A stretch of DNA of 64,000 nucleotides from assembly GCA_000773965.1 (NCBI GenBank), contig JRUP01000001.1, forward strand, positions 124,001-188,000. Direction: 5' to 3'. The notes under the pieces are model-generated. The model did no database searches and was not told where the DNA came from. It worked only from the letters and a program-made list of their open reading frames with translations. The position numbers and the translations under genes were made by a program. The DNA comes from Enterobacter cancerogenus (lineage in GTDB: Bacteria > Pseudomonadota > Gammaproteobacteria > Enterobacterales > Enterobacteriaceae). This document shows positions 25,738 to 34,091 of this stretch, piece by piece. The number at the start of each line of letters is the position of its first letter. Position 1 is the stretch's first letter.

Positions 25738-26565
25738 ATGCTGGTGGAAATTGAAAACCTGCGCATTGCCTTTCGCAGTCGCACAGAGACCTTTGAAGCA
25801 GTACGCGGCGTGAGTTTCAGCGTTGGCCGTGAGAAGTTTGCCATTGTTGGCGAGAGCGGATCGGGCAAGTCGCTGACCGCACGCTGTTTGATGCAGCTAC
25901 TGCCGGGCAATGCCGAAGTAACCGCCGACGTATTGCGTTTTGACGGTATCGATCTGCGCGGCGCCAGTGAAAAAGTGCTGCGTCAAATTCGCGGCAAACG
26001 CGTGGGCTTCATCCTGCAGGACCCGAAATATTCGCTCAATCCGGTCATGACCATTGGGCAGCAGATTGCCGAAGCCTGGCGTGAGCACAAAGGCGGCAGC
26101 CGTAAAGCTGCAATGCTGGCGGCGATTGATCTGCTGGAGCAGGTGAAAATTCGTGATGCTGCCGCCGTGGCCAAACGCTATCCGCATGAGGTTTCCGGCG
26201 GGATGGGCCAGCGCGTGATGATTGCCATGATGCTGGCACCGGATCCGGAACTGCTGATCGCCGATGAACCCACCAGCGCGCTGGATGCAACAGTACAGGC
26301 AGAGATCCTCAAGCTGATTGACGATCTGGTTTCCGCGCGCGGTATGGGCTTGATCCTGATCAGTCACGATCTGCCTTTGGTGTCGCACTTTTGCGATCGC
26401 GTGGCGGTGATGTACGCCGGACGCATTGTCGAGTTGCTGGACGCCGGGCAGTTACAGCAAGCGCAGCATCCGTATACGCGCGGCTTACTGGCCTGTTTGC
26501 CTTCGTTAAAACATCCGCGCGAGCGTTTACCGGTATTACAGCGCGATGCGGCTTGGCGGGAATAA
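25738..26565 (+). CDS. Peptide ABC transporter ATPase (DppD-like)
   Basis: The 275-residue ATPase has Walker A GESGSGKS near 39-46, Q-loop [10 protein letters not shown], signature VSGGMGQR, Walker [13 protein letters not shown] and the H-loop SHDLPLV. The C-terminal [15 protein letters not shown] is typical of Dpp/Opp ATPases. It is somewhat shorter than E. coli DppD (327), and the usual Cys-rich [Fe-S]-type tail is missing. It starts directly after the stop of the permease gene. Confidence 0.92.
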   Translation: MLVEIENLRIAFRSRTETFEAVRGVSFSVGREKFAIVGESGSGKSLTARCLMQLLPGNAEVTADVLRFDGIDLRGASEKVLRQIRGKRVGFILQDPKYSLNPVMTIGQQIAEAWREHKGGSRKAAMLAAIDLLEQVKIRDAAAVAKRYPHEVSGGMGQRVMIAMMLAPDPELLIADEPTSALDATVQAEILKLIDDLVSARGMGLILISHDLPLVSHFCDRVAVMYAGRIVELLDAGQLQQAQHPYTRGLLACLPSLKHPRERLPVLQRDAAWRE

Positions 26566-26651
26566 CGCTTTGCCCATCAACGCGGTTGTCCAACTTTACG
26601 GCCGCTGGATACGTACCGTTCAACGAACGCACAGAATTTACAGGCAGCTTC

Positions 26652-27392
26652 ATGATTGAAATTGATAACCTGCGCATCGCCTTTGGTGCGCATCAGGTAG
26701 TGAAAGGCGTCAGCTTCGCGGTCGCCAACGGCGAAAGCTTTGGCATGGTCGGCGAAAGTGGTTCAGGCAAATCCACCATTCTGCGCGCCCTCGCCGGACT
26801 CAATGCTGAGTGGCAAGGCAGCATGAAATTTGGCGGCATGGAACTGGGCGCCAAACGCAGTCGCGCGTTCTATCGCCAGGTGCAGATGGTGTTTCAGGAT
26901 CCGTTTGGTTCGCTGCATCCGCGTCAGACCATCGACCGCATCCTGCATGAGCCGCTGCTGGTGCATCAACTGGATCGCGCGGAACAGCGCATCAGCCAGG
27001 CGCTGAGCGAGGTCGGCTTACCGGCCGCCGTGCGTTTCCGTTATCCGCATCAGCTTTCGGGCGGTCAGCGTCAGCGCGTGGCGATTGCCCGCGCGTTGAT
27101 TGCCGAGCCAGAAGTGCTGCTGCTGGATGAGCCCACGTCGGCGCTGGATGTGTCGGTGCAGGCGGAAATCCTGAATTTACTCAGCGATCTACGCACTGAG
27201 CGCAAACTCACCTACATTATGGTGACGCATAACCTCGCGGTGGTGACCCATCTGTGCCAGCGCATTGGGGTGATGCAGCACGGTGAGATGGTGGAGCAGT
27301 TGAGCGCAGAGGATTTACGTGCGCGCCGCATCCAGCATCCGCATACCGCTCAACTGTTTGATCTCAGCATGACGCTGGAGGAACCGGCATGA
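26652..27392 (+). CDS. Peptide ABC transporter ATPase (DppF-like)
   Basis: The 246-residue ATPase starts at ATG 26652 (MIEIDNLRIAF), closely parallel to the start of the preceding ATPase ([12 protein letters not shown]). It has Walker [18 protein letters not shown], Walker [12 protein letters not shown] and H-loop THNLAVV. Unlike the rest of this operon it is separated from its neighbour by 86 bases; the frame is open upstream through that spacer and into the previous gene, but the extension lacks family sequence. It is shorter than typical DppF (about 330). Its last 12 codons lie inside a duplicated segment. Confidence 0.88.
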   Translation: MIEIDNLRIAFGAHQVVKGVSFAVANGESFGMVGESGSGKSTILRALAGLNAEWQGSMKFGGMELGAKRSRAFYRQVQMVFQDPFGSLHPRQTIDRILHEPLLVHQLDRAEQRISQALSEVGLPAAVRFRYPHQLSGGQRQRVAIARALIAEPEVLLLDEPTSALDVSVQAEILNLLSDLRTERKLTYIMVTHNLAVVTHLCQRIGVMQHGEMVEQLSAEDLRARRIQHPHTAQLFDLSMTLEEPA

Positions 27393-27482
27393 CCGCGAAC
27401 GGGCAACAGTCTGCTGATATCGCACCACTTTTCGATCTCAGCATGACGCTGGAGGAACCAGTATGACCGCGAACTGGCAACA
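27350..27482 (+). repeat. Diverged 74-bp-offset tandem duplication of the ATPase/hydrolase gene junction
   Basis: GATCTCAGCATGACGCTGGA then GGAACC occurs at 27360 and again at 27434, and the homology continues through ATGACCGCGAAC(G/T)GGCAACAG (27389 and 27463). Each copy spans the last codons of the ATPase and the first codons of a following gene. Sequence on both sides remains weakly similar, so the duplication is not recent. It created a micro-ORF between the genes. Confidence 0.85.
27389..27466 (+). CDS. 25-codon micro-ORF created by the junction duplication
   Basis: The frame ATG 27389 to TGA 27466 encodes MTANGQQSADIAPLF followed by DLSMTLEEPV: the N-terminus of the downstream hydrolase joined to the C-terminus of the upstream ATPase. 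Its ATG overlaps the ATPase stop by 4 bases (ATGA), and its stop overlaps the hydrolase ATG the same way, and each copy keeps the GGAGG ribosome site. It is probably a translated coupling relay rather than a functional protein. Confidence 0.4.
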   Translation: MTANGQQSADIAPLFDLSMTLEEPV

Positions 27483-28974
27483 GGCCGCCGAGGTGGCGCA
27501 GCAGATAACACAAGGCTGGCAGCAGCCCGGCGCACCGGGTGGTGCGATAGTCCTGTTTGATGCCCATCATATTCACTCGACACACTGCGCCGGTCTGGCC
27601 GATCTGGCGCAACAGACCCCCTTCAGCGCCGACAGCGTGGTGCGTTTTGCCTCGATTACTAAGCATCTGTTTGCCGCACTGGTCACCGGACCGGGGCGCC
27701 GTTATCTGCAACTCAACGATAAGCTAGTACAACATCTGCCGCAGCTTACAGGCGCCAACGGCCAGATCACCGTCGGCCAGGCGCTGGACATGAGCAGCGG
27801 CTTGCCCGACGTGCGTGAAACCCTGTCGCTGCTCGGCTTGTCGGTGTACAACGTCACCAGCGCTGCTGATCTGCTGGATTTTGTCGCACAGGAAGGCGAT
27901 CTCAGCTATCCGCCCGGCAGCGAGATTTCATACACCAACACCGGCTACCGCCTGGTGGAAGAGGCGCTGAAAGCCAAAGGTGTGCTGTTCAACGATCTGC
28001 TGCAGCAATATATCTGCGAGCCGCTGGATATCAGTTTGATCGCGCCGGAAACCTGGTTCGATATCGTGCCGGGACTGGTGCCGGGTTACTGGCAAAACGG
28101 CGCGCAGTGGCAGCTCTCCAGCGCTGGATTGCATCTTTCCGCTTCCGGCAGCGTGACCGGCAGCGTCAATCATCTGACGCGCTGGCTGCAAAGTCTGCTG
28201 GCGGACAGCGGACCCGGCGCGGGCGTGCTGCAACGCCTGAGCGCGCCACGCAATCTTAATGACGGCCGCACCAGCGGCTACGGGCTGGGCATCACCAGTT
28301 CCACGCTGGGCAGCCAGACGCTGTTCGGTCACGGCGGTTCGCATGCGGGCTATAAAAGCTATTTCCTGCTGCATCCGGAGCTGAAGCTGGGCGTGGCGAT
28401 TGTTGCCAACCGTGAAGATGTGGCGACCTCAGAAAGTGCACTGCGGGTGATGGCGGCGCTGCTGAATCGCTCGCTGCCGGAGAAAGGGCATGATTTGACG
28501 CCGGGCTTATACGTGGCAGAAAACGCCGCCGACTGGCTGGAGATTCAGGGTGTGACCGCGACCTGGCTGGGTGCCGGTGAAACGCTGTGGCGCGCCGATA
28601 CCCACGGTGATGCGGTATCGCTCTCCAGCACCTTCCCGATCAAACTGCGCCATGAAGGTGCAGCGATTGTCGGTGAGATTGGTCATGCTCCACGCCGTTT
28701 TGTGCCGGTAGAGGCGGACAGCGCCAGCCTTGAGCATCTGCAAGGCCGCTGGTTTGCACATGCCTGGCGCAGCGAAATGGTGATTGAGGGCGATCGCCTG
28801 GTAATGGGCATCGGTCCGGCAGCGATTCATGCCAGTTTGCAATCGCTGGGCAGCGATCGCGTGCTCGCCACCGCGCAGGATGGCCCCTGGGAGAAACGTT
28901 TTGTGATCGCGCGTGAAGGTGACAAGGTGCGGCTGGTGCTCAATCGCAGCCGCGTAGTGAGATTTACGCGCTAA
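27463..28974 (+). CDS. D-aminopeptidase-like serine hydrolase (beta-lactamase/S12 fold, Dap type)
   Basis: The 503-residue protein starts at ATG 27463 behind GGAGG. The penicillin-recognising active site is complete: Ser64-Ile-Thr-Lys67, Tyr157-Thr-Asn159 and His290-Gly-Gly. These positions, the length and two C-terminal beta-barrel-like domains (about 330-503) match D-aminopeptidase Dap of Ochrobactrum (520 residues), which removes N-terminal D-residues. No signal peptide is seen, so it should act in the cytosol on imported peptides. It is the last gene of the importer operon, and a strong terminator follows. Confidence 0.85.
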   Translation: MTANWQQAAEVAQQITQGWQQPGAPGGAIVLFDAHHIHSTHCAGLADLAQQTPFSADSVVRFASITKHLFAALVTGPGRRYLQLNDKLVQHLPQLTGANGQITVGQALDMSSGLPDVRETLSLLGLSVYNVTSAADLLDFVAQEGDLSYPPGSEISYTNTGYRLVEEALKAKGVLFNDLLQQYICEPLDISLIAPETWFDIVPGLVPGYWQNGAQWQLSSAGLHLSASGSVTGSVNHLTRWLQSLLADSGPGAGVLQRLSAPRNLNDGRTSGYGLGITSSTLGSQTLFGHGGSHAGYKSYFLLHPELKLGVAIVANREDVATSESALRVMAALLNRSLPEKGHDLTPGLYVAENAADWLEIQGVTATWLGAGETLWRADTHGDAVSLSSTFPIKLRHEGAAIVGEIGHAPRRFVPVEADSASLEHLQGRWFAHAWRSEMVIEGDRLVMGIGPAAIHASLQSLGSDRVLATAQDGPWEKRFVIAREGDKVRLVLNRSRVVRFTR

Positions 28975-29010
28975 GCGGTCCTCTGGTCAATTCAACACAC
29001 ATCTGTCAAA

Positions 29011-29042
29011 GCTGCCATTTTTATAAATGGCAGCCTTTTTTC
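29011..29042 (+). terminator. Intrinsic terminator ending the importer/D-aminopeptidase operon
   Basis: GCTGCCATTT/AAATGGCAGC forms a 10-bp stem with a 4-base loop, followed by CTTTTTTCTTT. It lies between two convergent operons. The opposite strand lacks a long U-tract, so it acts mainly rightward. Confidence 0.9.
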
Positions 29043-29043
29043 T

Positions 29044-29880
29044 TTAAACCACTGTGTGGCGCAGACGACCAATCTTTTCGATCTCGACTTCAATCACATC
29101 GCCGGGGAACATAAACAGCGGTGGCGTGCGTTTTTTACCGACGCCGCCTGGTGAACCGGTGATGATAACATCGCCTGCTGACAGCGGGCTGAATGCCGAA
29201 ATGTATTCAATAATCTTCGCCACCGGATGCACCATGCTGGCGGTGGTGTCGTTCTGCACTTCACGCTGATTCAGCCAGGTTTTGATCGCCAACTGCTGCG
29301 GATCGGGGATCTCATCTGAGGTGGTCATCCACGGACCAAAACCGCCAGTCTGCTGCCAGTTTTTTCCGGCGGTAAACCAGGTGAACTGCATGTCACGTAC
29401 GGTGGCATCCATAAAGCAGCTGTAACCGGCAACGTGTTGCAGCGCATCGGCCGCTTTAACCTGATAGGCCGGCTTACCGATGATCACTGCCAGTTCGCCT
29501 TCGTAATCAAATTCCTGGGTAGTGGCCGGTTTCAACAGCGACTGCTCATGCCCCGCCAGGGAATCCGCGAAACGCACAAACAGCGTCGGCGCTTCAATAG
29601 TCTCAGCAAACTCTTTACGCTTGTCCGCGTAGTTCATGCCGACACAGAACACTTTCCCAGGATTTTCCACTACCGGCAGGAAACGAATAGCGCTGAACGG
29701 GTGATCCGCTGGCAGTGAGCTAAAGGCTTCCAGGTCGCTGACCGCGCCGCGTTGTAACAAAGATTTCAGGTCCGGGCATTCCGCGCCGAGGCGTGAACCG
29801 ACGTCAATCACACCCTCTTTCCGCACGATTCCGTAACTTTTTCTTTCCTGGTCAATAAGATAAAAACTGCAGAGCTGCAT
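29044..29880 (-). CDS. Fumarylacetoacetate-hydrolase (FAH) family protein
   Basis: The 278-residue protein starts at ATG 29880 behind GAGGC. The FAH fold shows the metal site FDYEGELAVIIGK (Glu-x-Glu near 118-126), the DATVRDMQ stretch near 147 and the C-terminal ITGSPGGVGKKRTPPLFM followed by GD. Members hydrolyse or decarboxylate acylpyruvates and oxo-acids. Its place at the end of a peptide/amino-acid operon is unusual and no substrate is obvious. The 245-base gap to the M55 gene holds tandem repeats, so it may have its own promoter. Confidence 0.82.
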   Translation of the reverse strand: MQLCSFYLIDQERKSYGIVRKEGVIDVGSRLGAECPDLKSLLQRGAVSDLEAFSSLPADHPFSAIRFLPVVENPGKVFCVGMNYADKRKEFAETIEAPTLFVRFADSLAGHEQSLLKPATTQEFDYEGELAVIIGKPAYQVKAADALQHVAGYSCFMDATVRDMQFTWFTAGKNWQQTGGFGPWMTTSDEIPDPQQLAIKTWLNQREVQNDTTASMVHPVAKIIEYISAFSPLSAGDVIITGSPGGVGKKRTPPLFMFPGDVIEVEIEKIGRLRHTVV

Positions 29881-30004
29881 GACTGCCTCGTTGTTATATA
29901 TAAATTGCGCGCAGGTTACCAAAAGCCAGCAGGAAATGCGGTACGACCTGCCAATAATGTGCCTAAGCGTTGATACGTGATTGCTGATCTACTCATTGCC
30001 ATCC

Positions 30005-30120
30005 ATGGCAACCCTGCAAACATCCGTTAGGTACGCAGTCCAGGCAACCTTGCGAGCATCAGTTTGGTGCGCTGTCATGGCAACCCTGCGAGCATTTGTA
30101 GGGTGCGCCTTCATGCGCAC
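30005..30120. repeat. Tandem repeat, about 36-bp unit, three copies
   Basis: Units starting at 30005, 30042 and 30077 share ATGGCAACCCTGCGAGCATC followed by GTTnGGTGCGCnGTC. A final ATGCGCAC at 30113 completes GGTGCGCCTTCATGCGCAC, a palindromic end. Copies differ at several positions. It lies between the M55 peptidase and the FAH gene; no gene is credible here. Confidence 0.7.
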
Positions 30121-30125
30121 TAACA

Positions 30126-30947
30126 TTACGACTGCGTGCTGGCCAGATAGGAGAACGCACTCAGCAGGCTGATCAATGTGCCCATCTGCTCGGCGCGATA
30201 ACCCACCGTGACGCCATCAATACGGGTGACGCCGGGAATCAGACAGAACAGATCCGCCAGTACCGGTTTGCTGGCTTGTAACTGCATCTCATAAGGTGCG
30301 GTCAAACGCGTAGTACTGACTTGTCGTGCGCGCTGTACTGCTGCAGTGGCGGCAGCGCGAATGGCGTTTTGCGCCGCCAGCGGGCTGATGGACTCCGCGC
30401 AGGTGTGGGAAATCGCGCGTTTCACACAGACGTAATCCACTGACGGATAGTGTTCGGCGATCCAGCCTTGCAGTTTATCGTCCCCGCTCACCAGCCACAG
30501 CGGTGTACCCTGTTCGGCGGCGGCGGCAGCGTAGATATCGCTTTCACCCATCACTTTGCCATTGATATGAATGCGCCAGAACGCGCGGCCATTGATGGTG
30601 TGTGCCAGCACGCCGGGCTCGCCCGCCGCGCTGTGATAGCCGATAAAGAACAGGCCATCGAAGCGCTGCTGCTCAATGCCCTCCACCATCGATAACCCAC
30701 GCGGCTTGCCTTGCACCATGCGCGCACGCGGATCGATGTTTTCCGCGCGCAGGTTGGTCATTTGCGCATGGCTGTCGGCCACCACCACTTCGGTGGCTCC
30801 TCCAGCGAAAGCACCGTCGATGGCGGCATTCACTTCCTGTTCCATCAGCCCGCGTGCCAGCTGGTGTTCCGCATGGCCGGGTGAGCACTGTTCCGGACGC
30901 ATCACGCCCGCGATACCTTCAATGTCAGCAGAGATGAATATTTTCAT
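30126..30947 (-). CDS. M55-family D-aminopeptidase (DppA type)
   Basis: The 273-residue protein starts at ATG 30947. It has the zinc ligands of Bacillus DppA in register: Asp8 and Glu10 (SADIEG), His60 (DSHAQM), His105 (GYHSAAGEPG) and Glu135 (GESD), with His116 in the position of the catalytic residue. These enzymes form a decameric cytosolic ring and cleave D-Ala-D-Ala and related D-peptides. It is transcribed with the DmpA-type gene after a repeat-filled gap of 208 bases. The set of D-peptide enzymes around it supports this role. Confidence 0.92.
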   Translation of the reverse strand: MKIFISADIEGIAGVMRPEQCSPGHAEHQLARGLMEQEVNAAIDGAFAGGATEVVVADSHAQMTNLRAENIDPRARMVQGKPRGLSMVEGIEQQRFDGLFFIGYHSAAGEPGVLAHTINGRAFWRIHINGKVMGESDIYAAAAAEQGTPLWLVSGDDKLQGWIAEHYPSVDYVCVKRAISHTCAESISPLAAQNAIRAAATAAVQRARQVSTTRLTAPYEMQLQASKPVLADLFCLIPGVTRIDGVTVGYRAEQMGTLISLLSAFSYLASTQS

Positions 30948-30979
30948 AAGTCAGGCAAATTCCATGCGGGTTGGAACAC

Positions 30980-31160
30980 GGTCGCCATAAATGGCGACAC
31001 TACGGGGAACAGTGCTTCAAAGGCCGCTTTCAGGCTGACCACAGGCGCTGCTGTAAGAGGCGTCAAAAATGGCGACATTACGGTTAACTTAACGTCAGAG
31101 GCAGCATTCAAGCTGAACACAGGCGCTACTGAAAGAGGCGCCATAAATGGCGGCCCTAGG
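30980..31160. repeat. Tandem repeat, 78-bp unit, 2.3 copies
   Basis: The segment CGCCATAAATGGCGACACTACG through CACAGGCGCTGCTGTAAGAG recurs with an exact 78-base offset (ATGGCGAC at 30991 and 31069, ATGGCGGC at 31147). Each unit starts with a palindrome CGCCATaaATGGCG. The third, partial copy contains the stop codon of the DmpA-type gene. Copies have diverged at about a quarter of positions. Confidence 0.75.
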
Positions 31161-32202
31161 GTTTGGCCAGCTCATCCAGCACCTGCGTCAGCGACGGGCG
31201 ATGATGGCCGCGAAAACCGGTGACCGCTTCGGCACTTAATAGCGCATCCAGCACCGCGTGTTCAGTGGCATCAGCGGCGGCGGCAAGCAGCGGTTCCAGT
31301 GCCGCATCTTCCGGCGGGTTTGGCTGCGTTTGCGTGGAGAAGGCCACGGCAATATCGCCTGATCCATGTCCCCAATAACTGCCTAAACGACCTAATCCGG
31401 CACCGGCACGTTTGGCAATACGTTTGAGCTGGCGCGCATCCAGTGGTGCATCGGTGGCCATGATAATGATGATGGAGCCGGCATCGCGCTGTGGCGTCAG
31501 TTCTGGCAGCAGCGGTCCGATCATTTCACCGAGTCGCACACCATCCAGCGTTAACGCATTGAGTGCACCAAAATTAGCCAGCACCAGCACGCCCAACGTC
31601 GCGTTCAATGAAGGAATTAAGCGCGATGCGCTGCCAATCCCCCCTTTCAAACTGAAACAGCTCATGCCACGCCCGGCACCGACGCTGCCACGGGCGAAAT
31701 CGGCCTGCGCAGAATCGAGCGCATCCTGTGCCATGGCTTCGGTGACGGCCAGTGCCTGAATGTCATTCAGCCAGCCATCGTTGCACTCCAGCGCCAGCGG
31801 ATTGACGGTCGGCAAACTGCGACCCAACTCCGGGTTACGGCTGATGGCGTCGCGTACCAGCGTGGTAAACAGCGTGCCCACCGCCAGCGTGTTGCTGAGC
31901 AAAATCGGCGTTTGCAGCACGCCCAGTTCTTCGATTTGCACCAACCCGACCGGCTTGGCAAAGCCATTAAAGACCGCCGCGCCGCAGGGTAACGGCTTGA
32001 GAAACAGGTTATCGCCCGGCGGCACAATCGCCGTCACACCGGTTTGTCTCTCACCGTCTGCCAGCGTGTGATGGCCAACGCGCACGCCGGGCACATCGCT
32101 GATGCGATTGGTGGCACCGCAAGCACTGCGTGGTTGCCCGAGGTGGCGTTCAGTACGCCAGCGTTGCAGCAGCAGATCGCGCTGCAGTTGTTGAAAATCC
32201 AT
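31156..32202 (-). CDS. DmpA-type aminopeptidase (peptidase family P1/S58)
   Basis: The 348-residue protein starts at ATG 32202. It follows the DmpA/BapA pattern: ISDVPGVRVGHHTL near the start, the GAGRGMSCFSLKGGIG segment and the self-cleavage site AG-SIIIIMATDAP, where Ser243 would be the new N-terminal nucleophile after autoproteolysis. GHGSGDIAVAFST completes the site. DmpA is an L-aminopeptidase with D-amidase/esterase activity; relatives cut beta-peptides. Two bases separate it from the permease gene, so it is part of the importer operon. No signal peptide is present. Confidence 0.9.
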   Translation of the reverse strand: MDFQQLQRDLLLQRWRTERHLGQPRSACGATNRISDVPGVRVGHHTLADGERQTGVTAIVPPGDNLFLKPLPCGAAVFNGFAKPVGLVQIEELGVLQTPILLSNTLAVGTLFTTLVRDAISRNPELGRSLPTVNPLALECNDGWLNDIQALAVTEAMAQDALDSAQADFARGSVGAGRGMSCFSLKGGIGSASRLIPSLNATLGVLVLANFGALNALTLDGVRLGEMIGPLLPELTPQRDAGSIIIIMATDAPLDARQLKRIAKRAGAGLGRLGSYWGHGSGDIAVAFSTQTQPNPPEDAALEPLLAAAADATEHAVLDALLSAEAVTGFRGHHRPSLTQVLDELAKP

Positions 32203-32204
32203 GT

Positions 32205-33089
32205 TTAGCTCTTCAGTTTGGGATCGAGCGTATCGCGCAGCGCATCACCCAGTAGGTTAAACGCCAACACAGTAATGAAAATCGCCAGACCGGGGAACAC
32301 GCTGACGTGCCATAAACCGCCCATCATCATGCTGCGGCTCATCGCCAGGATATTTCCCCACTCCGGCACATCCGGTTCTGGGCCCAGACCAATAAAGCTG
32401 AGGCCCGCTGCCGTTAGAATACTGGTGCCGATACGCATGGTGAAATAGACAATCACATTGGAGAGCGTGCCGGGCAGAATGTGGCGCAGCAGGATCACGC
32501 GATCGGGCGCACCGGCGCAGCGCACCGCTTCGACATACGCAGCCTGTTTGAGCGACAACGTCGAGGCTCGCACGATGCGGGCAAAGACCGGCACACTGAA
32601 TACCGCCACCGCGATAATCACGTTATTCAGTCCCGGACCGAGAATCGCAACCACCGCAATCGCCAGCAGCATGCCGGGAAAGGCAAACAGCACGTCGGAA
32701 CCGCGCATGATCAGCATATCGATCCAGCGACCGTAATAGCCCGCCAGCAAGCCGAGCAGCACGCCCACCACCATCCCCAGCGTCACCGACAGCACGCCGA
32801 CATAGAGTGAAATGCGTGCGCCGTAGATGATACGGCTCAGCAGATCGCGCCCGAGGTCATCGGTGCCCATCCAGTGTGCCGCTGAGGGCGGTGATGATAA
32901 GGCCATCCAGTCCGGTGCCATCGGGTCCCACGGTGCCAGCCAGGGCGCGAAGATCGCCACAATGACCAGCAGCAGTACAAAGCCGCCGGAGACCAGCGCC
33001 AGCGGATTACGCACAAAGGCGTGCAGGAAATCGCGCCACGGCGAGCGGATGGTTTGTGGTGTTGCGGCAGAGAGAGATTCTGTACTCAT
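32205..33089 (-). CDS. Peptide/glutathione ABC transporter permease (GsiD/DppC-like)
   Basis: The 294-residue protein starts at ATG 33089, 5 bases after AGGAG and sharing one base with the stop of the preceding permease gene (TGATG). It contains the DppC-type PPSAAHWMGTDDLGRDLLSR loop, about six membrane segments, the coupling motif AYVEAVRCAGAPDRVILLRH and the C-terminal NLLGDALRDTLDP. With the GsiC-like protein it forms the membrane channel of the second peptide importer. The closest named relatives are GsiD/DppC. Confidence 0.92.
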   Translation of the reverse strand: MSTESLSAATPQTIRSPWRDFLHAFVRNPLALVSGGFVLLLVIVAIFAPWLAPWDPMAPDWMALSSPPSAAHWMGTDDLGRDLLSRIIYGARISLYVGVLSVTLGMVVGVLLGLLAGYYGRWIDMLIMRGSDVLFAFPGMLLAIAVVAILGPGLNNVIIAVAVFSVPVFARIVRASTLSLKQAAYVEAVRCAGAPDRVILLRHILPGTLSNVIVYFTMRIGTSILTAAGLSFIGLGPEPDVPEWGNILAMSRSMMMGGLWHVSVFPGLAIFITVLAFNLLGDALRDTLDPKLKS

Positions 33090-34018
33090 CACGACTCCTG
33101 TCGCAGGCGAATGGCTGGATTGACCACGGCGTACAGCAGATCCACCAGCAGGTTAATCACAATAAATTCAAACACGAACAACATCACCAGCGCCTGAATC
33201 ACCGGCTGATCTTGCGCTTTGATCGACTCGATCAACAGCCAGCCTAATCCCGGCCAGTTGAAGACGCTCTCTACCACGATCGATCCGCCCAGCAGAAAAC
33301 CGAACTGCAAGCCAAGCATGGTGATCACCGGGATCAAGGCGTTACGCATCACGTGTTTCCACGTTACCAGCCGATTACGCAGCCCTTTGGCTTTGGCGGT
33401 GCGCACGTAATCTTCCTGCGCTACTTCGAGGAAGGCGGAACGAGTGAAACGCGCCATCACGGCGGCCACAGAAGAGCCGAGCGTAATAGCAGGTAGAATA
33501 ATGTCGCTGGCCTTGTTGAACCCGCTCACCGAGAACAGGCCAAACGGCATGGCGACGAACTGGATCAGCAGCAGGCCGAGCCAGAAGGTCGGCATCGAGA
33601 TGCCACCAACGGCCACGCTCATTAGCGTCCAGTCCTGCCATTTACCGCGCTTCAGTGCGGCCAGCACACCAAGGAACAGACCGAGAATCACTGACCAGGC
33701 GAAGCCCGCCAACGCCAGCAACAGGGTTGGCATAAAGCCTTGCTTGATCACCTGCAGTACCGGCTGTTGCGTGCGGTAAGTGACGCCGAGATCGCCACGT
33801 AGCAGCCCACCGATCCAGTTAACGTATTGTTGCGGCAGCGGATCGTTGAGTCCGAGATGCTGGCGCGCGGCTTCGACCGCTTCGATCGGGGCGTCTGGAC
33901 CGGCGTAAATGCGCGCCGGATCGCCGGGTAGCAGCTTAATAAAGCCGAACACCAGCAGCGAGACCACCAGCAGGACAGGGATCATCTCCAGCAGCCGACG
34001 AATGATGTATGCGAACAT
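33089..34018 (-). CDS. Peptide/glutathione ABC transporter permease (GsiC/DppB-like)
   Basis: The 309-residue protein starts at ATG 34018 behind AAAGGAAG. It starts MFAYIIRRLLEMIPVLLVVS, has six membrane segments and the coupling motif DYVRTAKAKGLRNRLVTWKH, and ends with NPAIRLR-type basic residues. Length and ends agree with E. coli GsiC (306). It is separated from the binding-protein gene by 73 bases containing a hairpin repeat and overlaps the next permease gene by one base. Confidence 0.92.
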   Translation of the reverse strand: MFAYIIRRLLEMIPVLLVVSLLVFGFIKLLPGDPARIYAGPDAPIEAVEAARQHLGLNDPLPQQYVNWIGGLLRGDLGVTYRTQQPVLQVIKQGFMPTLLLALAGFAWSVILGLFLGVLAALKRGKWQDWTLMSVAVGGISMPTFWLGLLLIQFVAMPFGLFSVSGFNKASDIILPAITLGSSVAAVMARFTRSAFLEVAQEDYVRTAKAKGLRNRLVTWKHVMRNALIPVITMLGLQFGFLLGGSIVVESVFNWPGLGWLLIESIKAQDQPVIQALVMLFVFEFIVINLLVDLLYAVVNPAIRLRQES

Positions 34019-34041
34019 GCGCTTCCTTTAAATTGGGGACG

Positions 34042-34077
34042 CCCTCTCCCGTTTGCAGGAGAGGGTTAGGGTGAGGG
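34042..34077. repeat. Hairpin repeat between binding-protein and permease genes
   Basis: CCCTCTCC (34042-34049) pairs with GGAGAGGG (34058-34065), followed by TTAGGGTGAGGG, a form common as a dispersed intergenic element in gamma-proteobacteria. Placed just after the binding-protein gene, it could stabilise the upstream mRNA and so give excess binding protein over permease. Confidence 0.65.
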
Positions 34078-34091
34078 ATTAACGCCCTGCC

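Noticed and set aside
26391-26651. 87-codon N-terminal extension of the DppF-like ATPase
   Set aside because: The extension overlaps the previous ATPase gene in another frame and shows no ABC-family sequence; the domain starts right at ATG 26652.
30005-31160. Possible CRISPR array from the tandem repeats near 30-31 kb
   Set aside because: Repeats are contiguous or very long, diverged and few, without unique spacers, and there are no cas genes.
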